A stretch of DNA of 32,950 nucleotides from Actinomycetota bacterium. Its GTDB lineage: Bacteria > Actinomycetota > Acidimicrobiia > Acidimicrobiales > AC-14. Position numbers and translations under genes: made by a program. This document shows positions 23,234-30,976 of this stretch, in pieces; position 1 is the first letter of the stretch; the number at the start of each line of letters is the position of its first letter. The DNA is taken from the NCBI GenBank assembly GCA_005888325.1, contig VAWU01000049.1, forward strand, positions 1,317 to 34,266, given 5' to 3'. The notes under the pieces are model-generated. The model was not told the DNA's origin, made no database searches, and saw nothing but the letters and a program-made list of their open reading frames with translations.

Positions 23234-23620
23234 CTAGCCTTCGACCCGTGTCCGGTCGGCAGCCAGACGGAGCCACACCGCCTTGCCCTCGGGTTGTGGT
23301 CGCACTCCCCATGCGTCGGCCAGGGCCGCCACGATATGAAGGCCCCGGCCCGAGTCATCTGCGGCCTCGCGGTCTCGGGGCTGGGGAATGAGGGGACTGG
23401 CGTCTGTAACCTCCACCCGGACCTCAGCCTGGCCGATCTCCAACGTGACCTCCAGCGGCGTGCGCGCGTGGCGGACGGCGTTGGTCACCAGTTCATCCAC
23501 CAACAGGACCGCGTCGTCGCGCGCCTCTTTGCCGTTCCAATCCACGAGGGCCTGAGCGACGAAACGCCGAGCCGCCCGTGGGCTGGAGGTATCGGGCGTC
23601 AACTGCGTCCTGGCTCGCAT
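23234..23620 (-). CDS. RsbW-like ATP-binding anti-sigma/partner-switching kinase
   Basis: A 128-residue HATPase_c_2 protein. The ATP-site motifs are LLVDELVTNAVRHARTPLEV (N box), VEVTDASPLIPQP (G1 region) and DSGRGLHIVAALADAWGV (G2 box). Proteins of this type phosphorylate STAS-domain antagonists or bind sigma factors in the cytoplasm. ATG 23620 is selected because GGGGAGGCGGAG lies just upstream. The frame stays open to 24151 through a different frame of the STAS gene. It lies 167 bases downstream of the STAS gene on the same strand, as expected for a kinase-antagonist pair. Confidence 0.88.
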   Translation of the reverse strand: MRARTQLTPDTSSPRAARRFVAQALVDWNGKEARDDAVLLVDELVTNAVRHARTPLEVTLEIGQAEVRVEVTDASPLIPQPRDREAADDSGRGLHIVAALADAWGVRPQPEGKAVWLRLAADRTRVEG

Positions 23621-23787
23621 CTCCGCCTCCCCGCGCAGTGGAAATTCGTTCCTACCCGGGACGGTCAAATCGACTCCCCGTACGACGAGAGAGTCACCGT
23701 CGCTCGCTGCGACCGAGGCGCCTGCCCTGGCTCGTTCCGGAACGGGCCAGGGCCCCCAAGAGAAGAGCCCGGCCCTGCGCGCCGTGC

Positions 23788-24147
23788 TTAGTCTTCGACT
23801 CGGATGAGCTCGCTGAGACCCGTGATCTCGAACACCTTGCGCGCCTGGTCTCTCGGCGCGCGGATGACGACCGTGCCCCCCTCGGGCGCCAAGCACTTTT
23901 GGGCACGGAGGATGGCGGCGATGCCCTGGGAGTCCATGAACTCGACGCCCGCCATGTCGACCACGACCTCGCGATGGCCCCGGTCGATGAGCAAGGCCAA
24001 CGCCTCCCACAGCTTGGGGGCGGTGGCCAGGTCGATCTCGCCTGAGGCGACCACGACATGGTCGCCGTCGGTGCGAAAGCGGGCCGAGAGCCTGGGGTCG
24101 AGGCGCGCGAATTGCCCCGTGAGGCGCTCGGTTGACGGTTCGTGCAT
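23788..24147 (-). CDS. STAS-domain anti-sigma factor antagonist (RsbV-like)
   Basis: A 119-residue STAS protein. The core strands and helices are DHVVVASGEIDLATAPKLWE, REVVVDMAGVEFMDSQGIAA and GGTVVIRAPRDQARKVFEIT. The serine of MDSQG is the expected phosphorylation site used by RsbW-type kinases. ATG 24147 follows GGAGGAGGG with good spacing. Its partner kinase is the next gene downstream, and a broken GAF-ANTAR regulator lies upstream on the same strand. Confidence 0.9.
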   Translation of the reverse strand: MHEPSTERLTGQFARLDPRLSARFRTDGDHVVVASGEIDLATAPKLWEALALLIDRGHREVVVDMAGVEFMDSQGIAAILRAQKCLAPEGGTVVIRAPRDQARKVFEITGLSELIRVED

Positions 24148-24286
24148 CCAACCCTCCTCCGGCCTGGGGACTGCAAGAGTGAGGAAAGTCCGACCACCGA
24201 GAGCGTGCTCGGCCGGGAAACCTTCCTGGGCTAGCTGCTCAACCGTCACCGATTGTGTACCCGGGGACGAAGAACTGCAAGGCCGC

Positions 24287-24967
24287 CTATGCCTCCGGCG
24301 CCCTCCGCGTCGGCCTGCGAGCCGCGCCGTCCACCAGCTTCTGGGCGACATCGTGCAGCTTCACGTGGCGGCGCTGGGACAGCGCCACGAGCGCCTCGAA
24401 CGCGGCGTCAGCGTCGCCGCCCCGCTCGGCCAAGATGATCCCCTTGGCCTGTTCGATCACGGCCCGGGTGCGCATGGCCTCCTGGAGCTCGTCGGCGAGG
24501 TTCCGGGCGCTCCAGTAGAGATCGGCGTTGGCCAGCACCACCGAGGCCTGCTCGGCCAGCCCCCCCGTCCTCCTCGGAGAACCCACGCTCCTGACGCGAG
24601 TACAGGTTCAGCGCCCCGAAGGACCGTTCACCCACGAACAGGGGCAGCGACAGGGTGCTCCAGATGCCGTGCTCGCGGGCGGCACGGGCGAACTCGGGCC
24701 AACGCCGGTCGGCGCGGGTGGAACCGATGCGGCGTGGCTCTTGGAACCGATAGGCGTCCAGGCACGGCCCCGAGCCGCTCGCGTACTGGGCGGCGTCCGC
24801 ACGTCCCGCAGCAGGGTCATGGCCGCCATGTCACAGCCCGAGATGGTCGTGCAGGTGAGGGCGGCGACTCGGCGGAGTCGCTCATCCAGGCTCTCCTGGT
24901 CGACCACCACCCGGTTGAGCGCCGCCAGGGCCGCGCCCAGCGCGTCGGTCTCGTCGGGGATGGCCAT
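24287..24967 (-). pseudogene. GAF-ANTAR regulator, frameshifted copy
   Basis: Three frames are needed to read this gene. The first starts at ATG 24967 (DALGAALAALNRVVVDQESL, then CTTISGCDMAAMTLLRD). The second carries the GAF core (QYASGSGPCLDAYRFQEPRR, then LSLPLFVGERSFGALNLYS). The third carries the ANTAR domain (RTRAVIEQAKGIILAERGGD, then AFEALVALSQRRHVKLH). Compared with the intact homologue at 6423-7145, some residues before QYASGSGPC are missing. The second shift falls in a run of seven G on the coding strand. It is upstream of the STAS and RsbW-like genes, which its signal may once have controlled. Confidence 0.8.
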
Positions 24968-25360
24968 CGTTGGCCGCCTTCGGTTCGCGACGCCAGTCTC
25001 GTCCCCGGGACCGAAGGAGCTGTATGGCCGACTTGGCGCTCAACCTACTCGGCCAGGGGCACAGACCTGTACGGTGAGGGCACCGGCGCGAGCTGAGCCA
25101 ACAGCGAGCGTCGCCAGCACGGGGCCTTGGGCGTGCACGCCGAGGGCCTCCTGCGCGCGTAAGCGACCTCGTTCGCCACGAGAGCGGTCGGCTTGAGAGC
25201 GTGGAAACCCCGCGTGCCTTCGCCGACAGCGGCGCGCTATCCCGCTTGTTCGGGGTCCTTCGACGCGGGGTAACGGAACCGGTATGGCCTTATGCGTCCA
25301 GAGCCGGCACGCTCGCACAACCCAGCGCGACAGCCAACGTCTGCCCGATGGCGATTTGGG
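24968..25360. other. Divergent gene-poor region between broken GAF-ANTAR and intact USP
   Basis: About 390 bases with no supported gene. It must contain the promoter of the USP gene on the plus strand and of the GAF-ANTAR/STAS/RsbW set on the minus strand. No clear operator was recognised. Confidence 0.35.
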
Positions 25361-25810
25361 ATGAGAGTGCTGATCGCCAGGGACGGTTCCGAAATTGCAA
25401 TTGACGCGGCGCGCCGCGCCCAGGATGTCCTCGCCCCGATGGAACAGATCAGCCTGCTGTGCGTCTATAGCGACGTGCCCGGCGATGACGCGGGCGGCTT
25501 CGAGGGGTCGGTCGAGACACCCGAGGAGATGGAGCGCGACTGGGCGCAGCTCCAAGCAGACGCCCACGCGGCATTGGGGCGCACAGCCGCCGTGCTCGCA
25601 GTGAAGGGTTCGATCGAGCGTCTCGTGGAAGTGGGGGACCCGGGCGCGACCATCTGTGCAGTGGCCGAGCGGGACGGGGCCGAGGTCATCGTGGTCGGAT
25701 CGCACGGGCGAGGGCTGCTGGGGCGCATCGTTCACCTCGGCTCCGTTAGTGAGTACGTCCTGCGCCACGCGTCGTGCCCCGTCCTGGTGGTGCGGGCCGT
25801 GGAGCATTGA
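25361..25810 (+). CDS. Universal stress protein, UspA family, single domain
   Basis: A complete 149-residue USP. The N-terminus MRVLIARDGSEIAIDAARRA holds the first strand and helix. The ATP-binding loop is VVGSHGRGLLGRIVHLGSVS, matching the G2xG9xG[ST] rule, followed by LRHASCPVLVVRAVEH. Such proteins bind ATP and act in survival under starvation, hypoxia or stress; the biochemical output is usually unknown. ATG 25361 is chosen by the family start; the ribosome binding site is weak (GATTTGGG). A near-identical but broken copy is at 16748-17187. The long central acidic stretch shared by both is a lineage feature. Confidence 0.92.
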   Translation: MRVLIARDGSEIAIDAARRAQDVLAPMEQISLLCVYSDVPGDDAGGFEGSVETPEEMERDWAQLQADAHAALGRTAAVLAVKGSIERLVEVGDPGATICAVAERDGAEVIVVGSHGRGLLGRIVHLGSVSEYVLRHASCPVLVVRAVEH

Positions 25811-25886
25811 TCATCGAGAAGCGGGGCCGTCGAGGGTCGCTTCTGGGGCAAGACCGCGCTTCACTTGGCCCTTCACCGACGCTGTC

Positions 25887-26106
25887 TCAGCGTGGGTTGT
25901 CCTCCTCCGAATAGGGAAGGCGGCGGTGGTGCCCTAACTCGGAGAAGCGTTCGGCATGAGCTTGCCGATGCGCAGCGCCGGTCTGAGCGCAGTGCCAGCT
26001 GGAGCTCCGTCCTCGGCGGGGAGCCTCCGCGAAGTTCGCGCTGACGTGCCACCTCCGCGTGGAAGGCGGGAAAGTCCGGATCCGAGATCTGGCGGATGCG
26101 GGTTCG
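25887..26106 (-). pseudogene. Remnant of the small conserved protein family seen at 5852-6112
   Basis: In one minus-strand frame the sequence HAERFSELGHHRRLPYSEED aligns with the end of the intact protein (ERFSELGRNYGVPYAED). Upstream, other frames give only loosely similar pieces. At least two frameshifts would be needed to restore a gene. It neighbours the USP and the broken GAF-ANTAR gene. Confidence 0.45.
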
Positions 26107-26142
26107 TGGCCCCTGCATCGAGCAGCGAGGTCGACGAACTGC
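26107..26142 (+). repeat. 36-bp direct repeat, copy A
   Basis: Identical over 36 bases to 26237-26272, with starts 130 bases apart. It may derive from a tandem duplication inside a decayed minus-strand gene; both copies read QFVDLAARCRGH on that strand. The 94-base spacer is not repeated. No known mobile-element end was recognised. Confidence 0.8.
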
Positions 26143-26236
26143 ATGCGGGCTCTGAGGGCAGGTCGATAGCGGCGCACAATGCGCGTTACGCGCTCGAGTC
26201 GCTCCTCTTCGACCGGGCACGAGCTCGTGAACGGCA

Positions 26237-26272
26237 TGGCCCCTGCATCGAGCAGCGAGGTCGACGAACTGC
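26237..26272 (+). repeat. 36-bp direct repeat, copy B
   Basis: The second perfect copy of the element at 26107-26142. The surrounding 25811-26384 stretch holds no intact gene apart from the remnant at its left side. Confidence 0.8.
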
Positions 26273-26384
26273 TTGAGCCCGTTCGGTCGTGGCCGCAACG
26301 CACCATGCTCGATTTCCACTCGGCGAAGGGGGACGCGTAGGGCAAAGGTCACGATGTTGCGCGCCGGCACGCTCGAGCGACCGC

Positions 26385-28775
26385 TCAGCCGTGCCGGTTC
26401 GGCAGCCGCAGGTCGACCATCAACGGCAGGTGGTCCGACGCGACGCGTGCTTGGATATCGTCGGCAACGCTGACGGCGACGACCTCGATCGCAGGGTCGA
26501 CGAAGACGTGGTCGATGCGACCCAGGCCAAGGCCGCCCTGCCATGTAGTGCGCGGTCGGTGGCCGGGCTGCCCGAGCTGCACATCACGCAGGTGAGAAAT
26601 GATGCGCCTGCAGACGGGGAACCAGCTCAAGGCGTTGAAGTCGCCGCACAGCACGGCCTGGCCCGCGCCAGTGGCGCCCAGCCAGTCGGGCCCGAGCAGC
26701 GCGTCCACCTGAACACGGCGTTCCGACGGGATGAGGCTCAGGTGGGTGTTGATCACCTGAACCCGGGTGGCGCCGGCTTCGATCTCCACCCACAGGGCGC
26801 CGCGAGGCTCAGCGCGCAGTGCGGCGAGCCGGGGGAGGGCACCGGCGCGCACGACTCGCATCGGCAGCCGACTCAGCACCGCGTCGCCGTACCGTTCCTC
26901 GCCGATCGAGAGCGCGGGGTGGAAGTGCAGGAGCATCTCGAGACGCTCGGCGATTGCCTGGGCCTGATCGACCCGCCCCGTGCGATGACGGGAGACGTCG
27001 AGCTCCTGGAGCGCGACGACGTCCGGCTCGCGTGCGGCGATAACCTGAGCGATGCGCTCGGGTGACAGCCTGCCATCGAGGCCGATGCAGCTGTGGACGT
27101 TGTAGGTCAGCAGACGCAATGTGCCCGGCAGACGGTTGCCGACCGACGGTGAACGTCGAGCTTCGGGCCCTCCACGCACGGTCCCGTCCAGGATGCCGAG
27201 CGCGCAACGGCGCAGATCCGCGGGCCGCAACGGCTCAGCGCCCACCGACGTCAGCGGAGTGTCCGGAGGGACCAGAGCGAACGCCGCCGTCTCCTCAGGG
27301 CCCGGCCCACCGTGCGACCCGTTCTCGTGCGGGAAGCTCACGAGCGGGGCGCCGAGCGACCAGCCCGAGATCACCAGATCGCCCGCATCAGGATGACGAC
27401 AGAGCTCGACCAGCTCGCGGGAAGCGGTTGCCAGATACGGATGACCGTCGCCGAGGATGCGCGCGCCGTCTTTGGGAAGTGTCCAGCGGCCTCCCGCGGT
27501 CCAGGCGCGCGCCCGATCGCGTCCGTCTGGCGCCATGACCAACGGGATGTGCGCGTCCTCCCCCAGGGCGGCGGCGATGGTGTCGAGGTCTTCGTGCGCC
27601 AGTGGCATGAATGCGTACACGTGGCCCAACGGTCCCTGGGCGGTCACCGCAATCCGATTGCGCCTCCGGCCTTCGGCCGCGTCGCGGTCGCCCGCCGCCG
27701 GACTGAGGAGATGTCGCCCGTGGAGATGCAGACCGAGGCGGCGAAGCGTGCTCGGCCAACCCTCCACGGGGATGCCCTGGGCACGAAAGACGTCGACCAC
27801 CGCGTCGCGGACCGGCCGGCCATGGCGCTCGATGTACGAGACGGTCGGCTCCTGACCGTGATCGGAGATGACCCAGATGTCGTAGGCGCGGCGTCCCGTG
27901 CGCCGGGCCGCAGTGATCATCCGATCCACGACATCATCGATGTCCCGCAACGCACGCCGAGCGAGCCCCGAGCCGGGTCCTCGCCGGTGGGCGCACTCGT
28001 CGTAACCGACGAGGTTGACGTACACCACCGGCAGCCCGCGGGCCACGTCCAAGACGGCGAAGAGCGCGATCAGCTCGCGCATGATGACCGCGACGGCGAG
28101 ATGTGACGTGGCGAACTTCAGCTCGGCGACGACGTTCTGGCCACCGGCCATTCCGCTAAGAAAGTTGCCGGGCGTGCTCACTAAGTCGCGCAGCACCCTG
28201 GAGGCCGCCTGCAGGAGTTCCCTGCCGTACAGCGCTCCCAGTGCGGGCAGAACAAGCGGATAGCGCGTTCGGAACGGGTCGGTCCATTCGAGCGACGACA
28301 TGCAGAAGCGAGCCTCGCGCGCGCCGCCTCGATACACGTTCGAGTACGAGCCACCACCTCCGAGCAGCGCGCGGTGGCGGACGAGACTTCGTTCCACCGC
28401 GGCGGCCACGTCGGGCTGCGACATGCGGACCGGCCGCTTGGCCCGACGGTCGAAGAACTGGTAGGCGGGAACTGCCAGCGGGACGCCGTAGAAGAGCTCC
28501 GCTTGCGCGACGGGTGTGGACGAGGGGATCCCGCAGTACACCGCGTGCAGGCGGTACCCCTCGCTCGCGACCAGGCTGGCGACAGTCGGCATGTCACCCG
28601 CATCGATCGCGTCGGTCACGGCCGGCCGGGAGAGCCCGTCGATCTGCACGACGATCAGCCCACGTCGGCTAAGGGTCTTCGCTCGATCCGGCGCATGCAA
28701 GAGCCGCGCGGTCCACTCGCTGCGGCGCAAACCTGGACGCGATCGCCACAGGTGTTGGGCGACGCGGCTACGCAC
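26385..28775 (-). CDS. Fusion of alkaline-phosphatase-superfamily domain with endonuclease/exonuclease/phosphatase domain
   Basis: A continuous 796-residue frame with two hydrolase modules. Residues about 35-520 form an alkaline-phosphatase/nucleotide-pyrophosphatase-type domain: GLIVVQIDGLSRPAVTDAID (metal Asp), AVYCGIPSSTPVAQAELFYG (nucleophile loop), YVNLVGYDECAHRRGPGSGL, WVISDHGQEPT (Asp-His) and FPHENGSHGGPGPEE (His). Residues about 555-790 form an EEP domain: LRLLTYNVHSCIGLDGRLSP, DVVALQELDVSRHRTG, VINTHLSL, VLCGDFNALS, RIDHVFVDP and SDHLPLMVDLRL. Both sets of metal and catalytic residues look complete. There is no clear signal peptide. The start is GTG 28775. Fusion of two phosphohydrolases suggests sequential attack on a lipid-linked or nucleotide phosphodiester; the substrate is unknown. 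Confidence 0.88.
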   Translation of the reverse strand: MRSRVAQHLWRSRPGLRRSEWTARLLHAPDRAKTLSRRGLIVVQIDGLSRPAVTDAIDAGDMPTVASLVASEGYRLHAVYCGIPSSTPVAQAELFYGVPLAVPAYQFFDRRAKRPVRMSQPDVAAAVERSLVRHRALLGGGGSYSNVYRGGAREARFCMSSLEWTDPFRTRYPLVLPALGALYGRELLQAASRVLRDLVSTPGNFLSGMAGGQNVVAELKFATSHLAVAVIMRELIALFAVLDVARGLPVVYVNLVGYDECAHRRGPGSGLARRALRDIDDVVDRMITAARRTGRRAYDIWVISDHGQEPTVSYIERHGRPVRDAVVDVFRAQGIPVEGWPSTLRRLGLHLHGRHLLSPAAGDRDAAEGRRRNRIAVTAQGPLGHVYAFMPLAHEDLDTIAAALGEDAHIPLVMAPDGRDRARAWTAGGRWTLPKDGARILGDGHPYLATASRELVELCRHPDAGDLVISGWSLGAPLVSFPHENGSHGGPGPEETAAFALVPPDTPLTSVGAEPLRPADLRRCALGILDGTVRGGPEARRSPSVGNRLPGTLRLLTYNVHSCIGLDGRLSPERIAQVIAAREPDVVALQELDVSRHRTGRVDQAQAIAERLEMLLHFHPALSIGEERYGDAVLSRLPMRVVRAGALPRLAALRAEPRGALWVEIEAGATRVQVINTHLSLIPSERRVQVDALLGPDWLGATGAGQAVLCGDFNALSWFPVCRRIISHLRDVQLGQPGHRPRTTWQGGLGLGRIDHVFVDPAIEVVAVSVADDIQARVASDHLPLMVDLRLPNRHG

Positions 28776-28784
28776 CCGGTGAAG

Positions 28785-28937
28785 CTACCGCGCGCCGGCT
28801 CCGGATGCGCCGCGCCTGCGGCCGAGCGGGTCCACGACTTTGCGCGGGCGTGGGAGGAAACCGACCGGGACTTGCACGATCGCCATGAAGACCTCGGTCA
28901 TCGCCACGACCGCGCCGCTGGGGGCGACGAACCACAC
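28785..28937 (-). CDS. Small membrane protein upstream of the fusion hydrolase, 50 aa
   Basis: From GTG 28937 the frame encodes a hydrophobic stretch (SGAVVAMTEVFMAIVQVPVG) followed by FLPRPRKVVDPLGRRRG, a positively charged tail. The stop lies nine bases before the start of the fusion hydrolase, which suggests a common transcript. The start is uncertain and the ribosome binding site weak. No family is recognised. Confidence 0.4.
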   Translation of the reverse strand: MWFVAPSGAVVAMTEVFMAIVQVPVGFLPRPRKVVDPLGRRRGASGAGAR

Positions 28938-29059
28938 TGATACGAAGCCGCTGACCTGTCCCGGCCGTGCGGCGACCTGTCGCTGCTGATCTCCCGCGGA
29001 GTCGGTCTCCGGATTTTGGCCCCGTACACCGGGGTATGCCCCCTGCGATGGCTGGAGCG

Positions 29060-29152
29060 ATGTACGGCAATCTTCTCGCCTGGATGGCGGTGCTTGTCGT
29101 CGGCGTCACCCTCGCCGTCGTCGTGCTGTTCATGGAGCGGGCGCGTCGCTGA
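29060..29152 (+). CDS. Very small membrane peptide, 30 aa
   Basis: ATG 29060, preceded by GGAG, encodes one membrane helix (NLLAWMAVLVVGVTLAVVVL) and a short FMERARR tail. An in-frame ATG at 29036 would add eight residues. It precedes a small LuxR-type regulator by about 110 bases. No family is recognised. Confidence 0.4.
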   Translation: MYGNLLAWMAVLVVGVTLAVVVLFMERARR

Positions 29153-29265
29153 CAGGAATGGAGGCCACTCGCGGGTCCGGCCGCCTAGCGATCGTCCCGC
29201 GGTGGTTGGAGGGGGGCGGGCAAGGGAAGCACTCCGCTACCCCCAAGGGCAACGGAGGTGACGGA

Positions 29266-29484
29266 ATGTCAGCGTGGGATGACCTCACGTCGATGGAGTA
29301 CACCGTGGCCAGCCTCGCGGTCGGGGGTTTCACCCATCGAGAGATTGGCGCGCACTTGGACCTCTCGCGCTTCGCGGTCAACGCTCACGTGCGTTCGGTG
29401 TACCGAAAACTGGGCGTGGCGTCCCGCCTCGAACTCACCGACGCCTGGACCGTCGAACTCGATCGGTCCGTCGGCGCGTCCTAA
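29266..29484 (+). CDS. Stand-alone LuxR-type helix-turn-helix protein, 72 aa
   Basis: The product is almost only a GerE/LuxR DNA-binding domain: LTSMEYTVASLAVGGFTHRE, IGAHLDLSRFAVNAHVRSVY and RKLGVASRLELTDAW. It lacks a receiver or sensor domain, so it may be a constitutive regulator or a competitor of a larger one. ATG 29266 has an excellent GGAGGTGACGGA upstream. The open frame extends 5' to 29158 without homology. Target genes are unknown. Confidence 0.82.
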   Translation: MSAWDDLTSMEYTVASLAVGGFTHREIGAHLDLSRFAVNAHVRSVYRKLGVASRLELTDAWTVELDRSVGAS

Positions 29485-29647
29485 GGCGGCGTGGGCGGCC
29501 GTATCGGTGGTCCCTCGGAGTCGCACCATATTGAGCTGATCTTGGTCTCCCGAGCAGCCGTGACCCCCGTCGAAGCGCCGCGACTGGTCTAGCTGCTGAG
29601 CACCGCCTGACACCCATGCCACCTGGTCGGGCTAGCAGACCGACGCC

Positions 29648-29818
29648 GTGCGCGAAGCTGACCAGCGCCAGGCCGCCGAGATGCTGCGCCGCCTGCTCGA
29701 TGCGGTGCACCGGGGCGAGCTGACCGCCGACACTCCGGCCGAGCGGCGCAACGTGCAGCGGCTGCCGGGGATGCTGGGCGCGCGAGGGTACAAGGACGCG
29801 ATCGCGGCTCAAGTCTGA
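29648..29818 (+). CDS. Small helical hypothetical protein, 56 aa
   Basis: From GTG 29648 the frame reads ADQRQAAEMLRRLLDAVHRG, then ELTADTPAERRNVQRLPGML, a charged, alpha-helical composition unlike the shadow frames nearby. No clear ribosome binding site precedes it. No family is recognised; the codon composition alone supports it. Confidence 0.45.
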   Translation: MREADQRQAAEMLRRLLDAVHRGELTADTPAERRNVQRLPGMLGARGYKDAIAAQV

Positions 29819-29898
29819 GGCGTGACCCTCGATGGCGGCGTGGGGGCCGCTCAGAGAGGGAGACTCCGGGCGACCCCATCGTCCTTGAGCGAGGAACC

Positions 29899-30078
29899 AT
29901 GTCGGACGAGCCGAAGCCCGAGGCTGATGGGCTGGAGCAAGCGCAGCCTCTCGTCGATGACGAGGACGACCTCTCGACTACCGACGACCCCGAAGTGCCG
30001 GAGGCCGACCTCCTCGATCAGCGTCGGGCGGCCGCCTCCTCGTCCGACAACGCCGTCCGCACGAGCCCCGATCCCTAG
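29899..30078 (+). CDS. Small acidic PEADxLEQ-repeat protein, 59 aa (possible read-through to 30147)
   Basis: ATG 29899 follows GAGGAACC. The protein has repeated units: KPEADGLEQAQPLVDDEDD, then DDPEVPEADLLDQRRAAA, ending in TAG at 30076. After the TAG the same frame continues with a third unit (VPDADAAEQCRAVIDDEEA) to TGA at 30145-30147, so the stop looks like a nonsense mutation in a three-repeat protein. Strongly acidic proteins with this PEAD-Glu-Gln motif are common unnamed actinobacterial genes. The function is unknown. Confidence 0.65.
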   Translation: MSDEPKPEADGLEQAQPLVDDEDDLSTTDDPEVPEADLLDQRRAAASSSDNAVRTSPDP

Positions 30079-30235
30079 GTGCCCGACGCCGACGCGGCCG
30101 AGCAGTGTCGAGCAGTCATCGACGACGAAGAGGCGTGCCCCGATTGACGCGGGACGAAGGGTTGATGATGGACGGCCAAGCTGGTTGCGTTCGTAGCGGC
30201 CCGCGTTGCACGAACCCGTGCCCGCGTTACGCCTC

Positions 30236-30540
30236 GTCGTCCTCCCAGGCGTGCGGCTGGCCGCGGCGCTCGCCCATGCGCACCACTCCCCAGCTCGAAG
30301 CAAGATCTGCCGCCGGCGCCGGATGGAGAAGCTCGGCCCCGATCGCCAGGCCATCCACCTCGACGTGGCCGCCTCCACCATCTACCGGGTGCTGCGTCGC
30401 CACGACCGGAACCGGCTCTCCCACCTCGACCGCCAGACCGCGACACCGATTCGCCGCCATGAGCGAGCTCGGCCCGGTGAACGGGTGCACGTCGACGTGA
30501 AGAAGCTCGGGCGCATCCCCGCCGGCGACGAATCTGAAGC
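30236..30540 (+). pseudogene. IS481-type transposase, N-terminal fragment
   Basis: The frame contains RMEKLGPDRQAIHLDVAAST, IYRVLRRHDRNRLSHLDRQT, PIRRHERARPGERVHVDVKK and LGRIPAG. This is the helix-turn-helix end and beginning of the DDE domain (first catalytic Asp in HVDVKKLGRI) of IS481-family transposases. Homology stops about 30530. It lacks exactly the part that is present at 7797-9884, and the region before 30236 is only faintly similar. No terminal repeat was found here. Confidence 0.7.
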
Positions 30541-30898
30541 CCGACGCGGCGGCGAGGTTCTGGCCAGGGCGCAGCCGCTCCGCCTATGTGAACACCCGGC
30601 ACACGCCACCGATACCGTCGTTGGCAGCCCAGCAGCGCGCCCACGCGCACGGCTTGCAACCACCGCGTGTTTCCCGCCAACACGATGACTGCAGCGACCA
30701 CGATTGCAGCGACGAGAAAAACGGCCAATGATCGGCCCGATCACGCTTCTTGTTCTTCGTTCGACGACCATCAGTGCCGCGCTTACGCCAACGGATGCTT
30801 CTGAATCGTCCAAGTGCGGACGCGGTCGGCTCGTCGTGCCGGGAGTGAATCGGACGTGAACCGGGGAGAGGTTTCGCCACCAAGAGCTAGGAGGCGAA
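30541..30898. other. Gene-poor stretch after the IS481 fragment
   Basis: About 360 bases with no recognisable gene. Open frames on both strands are Arg/Thr/Ser-rich. A promoter for the small-protein cluster that follows is expected near its right end but was not identified. Confidence 0.3.
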
Positions 30899-30976
30899 AT
30901 GGGCTCAATCCCGGGGGTGTTGGTGTGGGCGGTCGACAAGCCACCCGAGCCTCTTTCCACTCGCGCAACTTCTTGA
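30899..30976 (+). CDS. Leader-like short ORF, 25 aa
   Basis: ATG 30899 has AGGAGG four bases upstream. It encodes MGSIPGVLVWAVDKPPEPLS and five more residues, ending in the TGA of TTGA at 30973-30976. That overlap creates a TTG start for the following membrane protein, so it may serve as a translational leader. No homologue is recognised. Confidence 0.4.
   Translation: MGSIPGVLVWAVDKPPEPLSTRATS

Noticed and set aside
24165-24195. A loose GGACT...AGTCC inverted pair considered as a DosR-type operator
   Set aside because: The spacing and arms do not fit the known palindrome, and it lies downstream of a broken gene.
25040-25807. A 255-codon minus-strand frame opposite the intact USP
   Set aside because: It is a shadow of the USP gene; the same antisense pattern appears opposite the decayed copy.
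26107-26272. Direct repeats considered as a minimal CRISPR array
   Set aside because: There are only two repeats, a 94-base spacer, no cas genes, and the repeat lies in former coding sequence.
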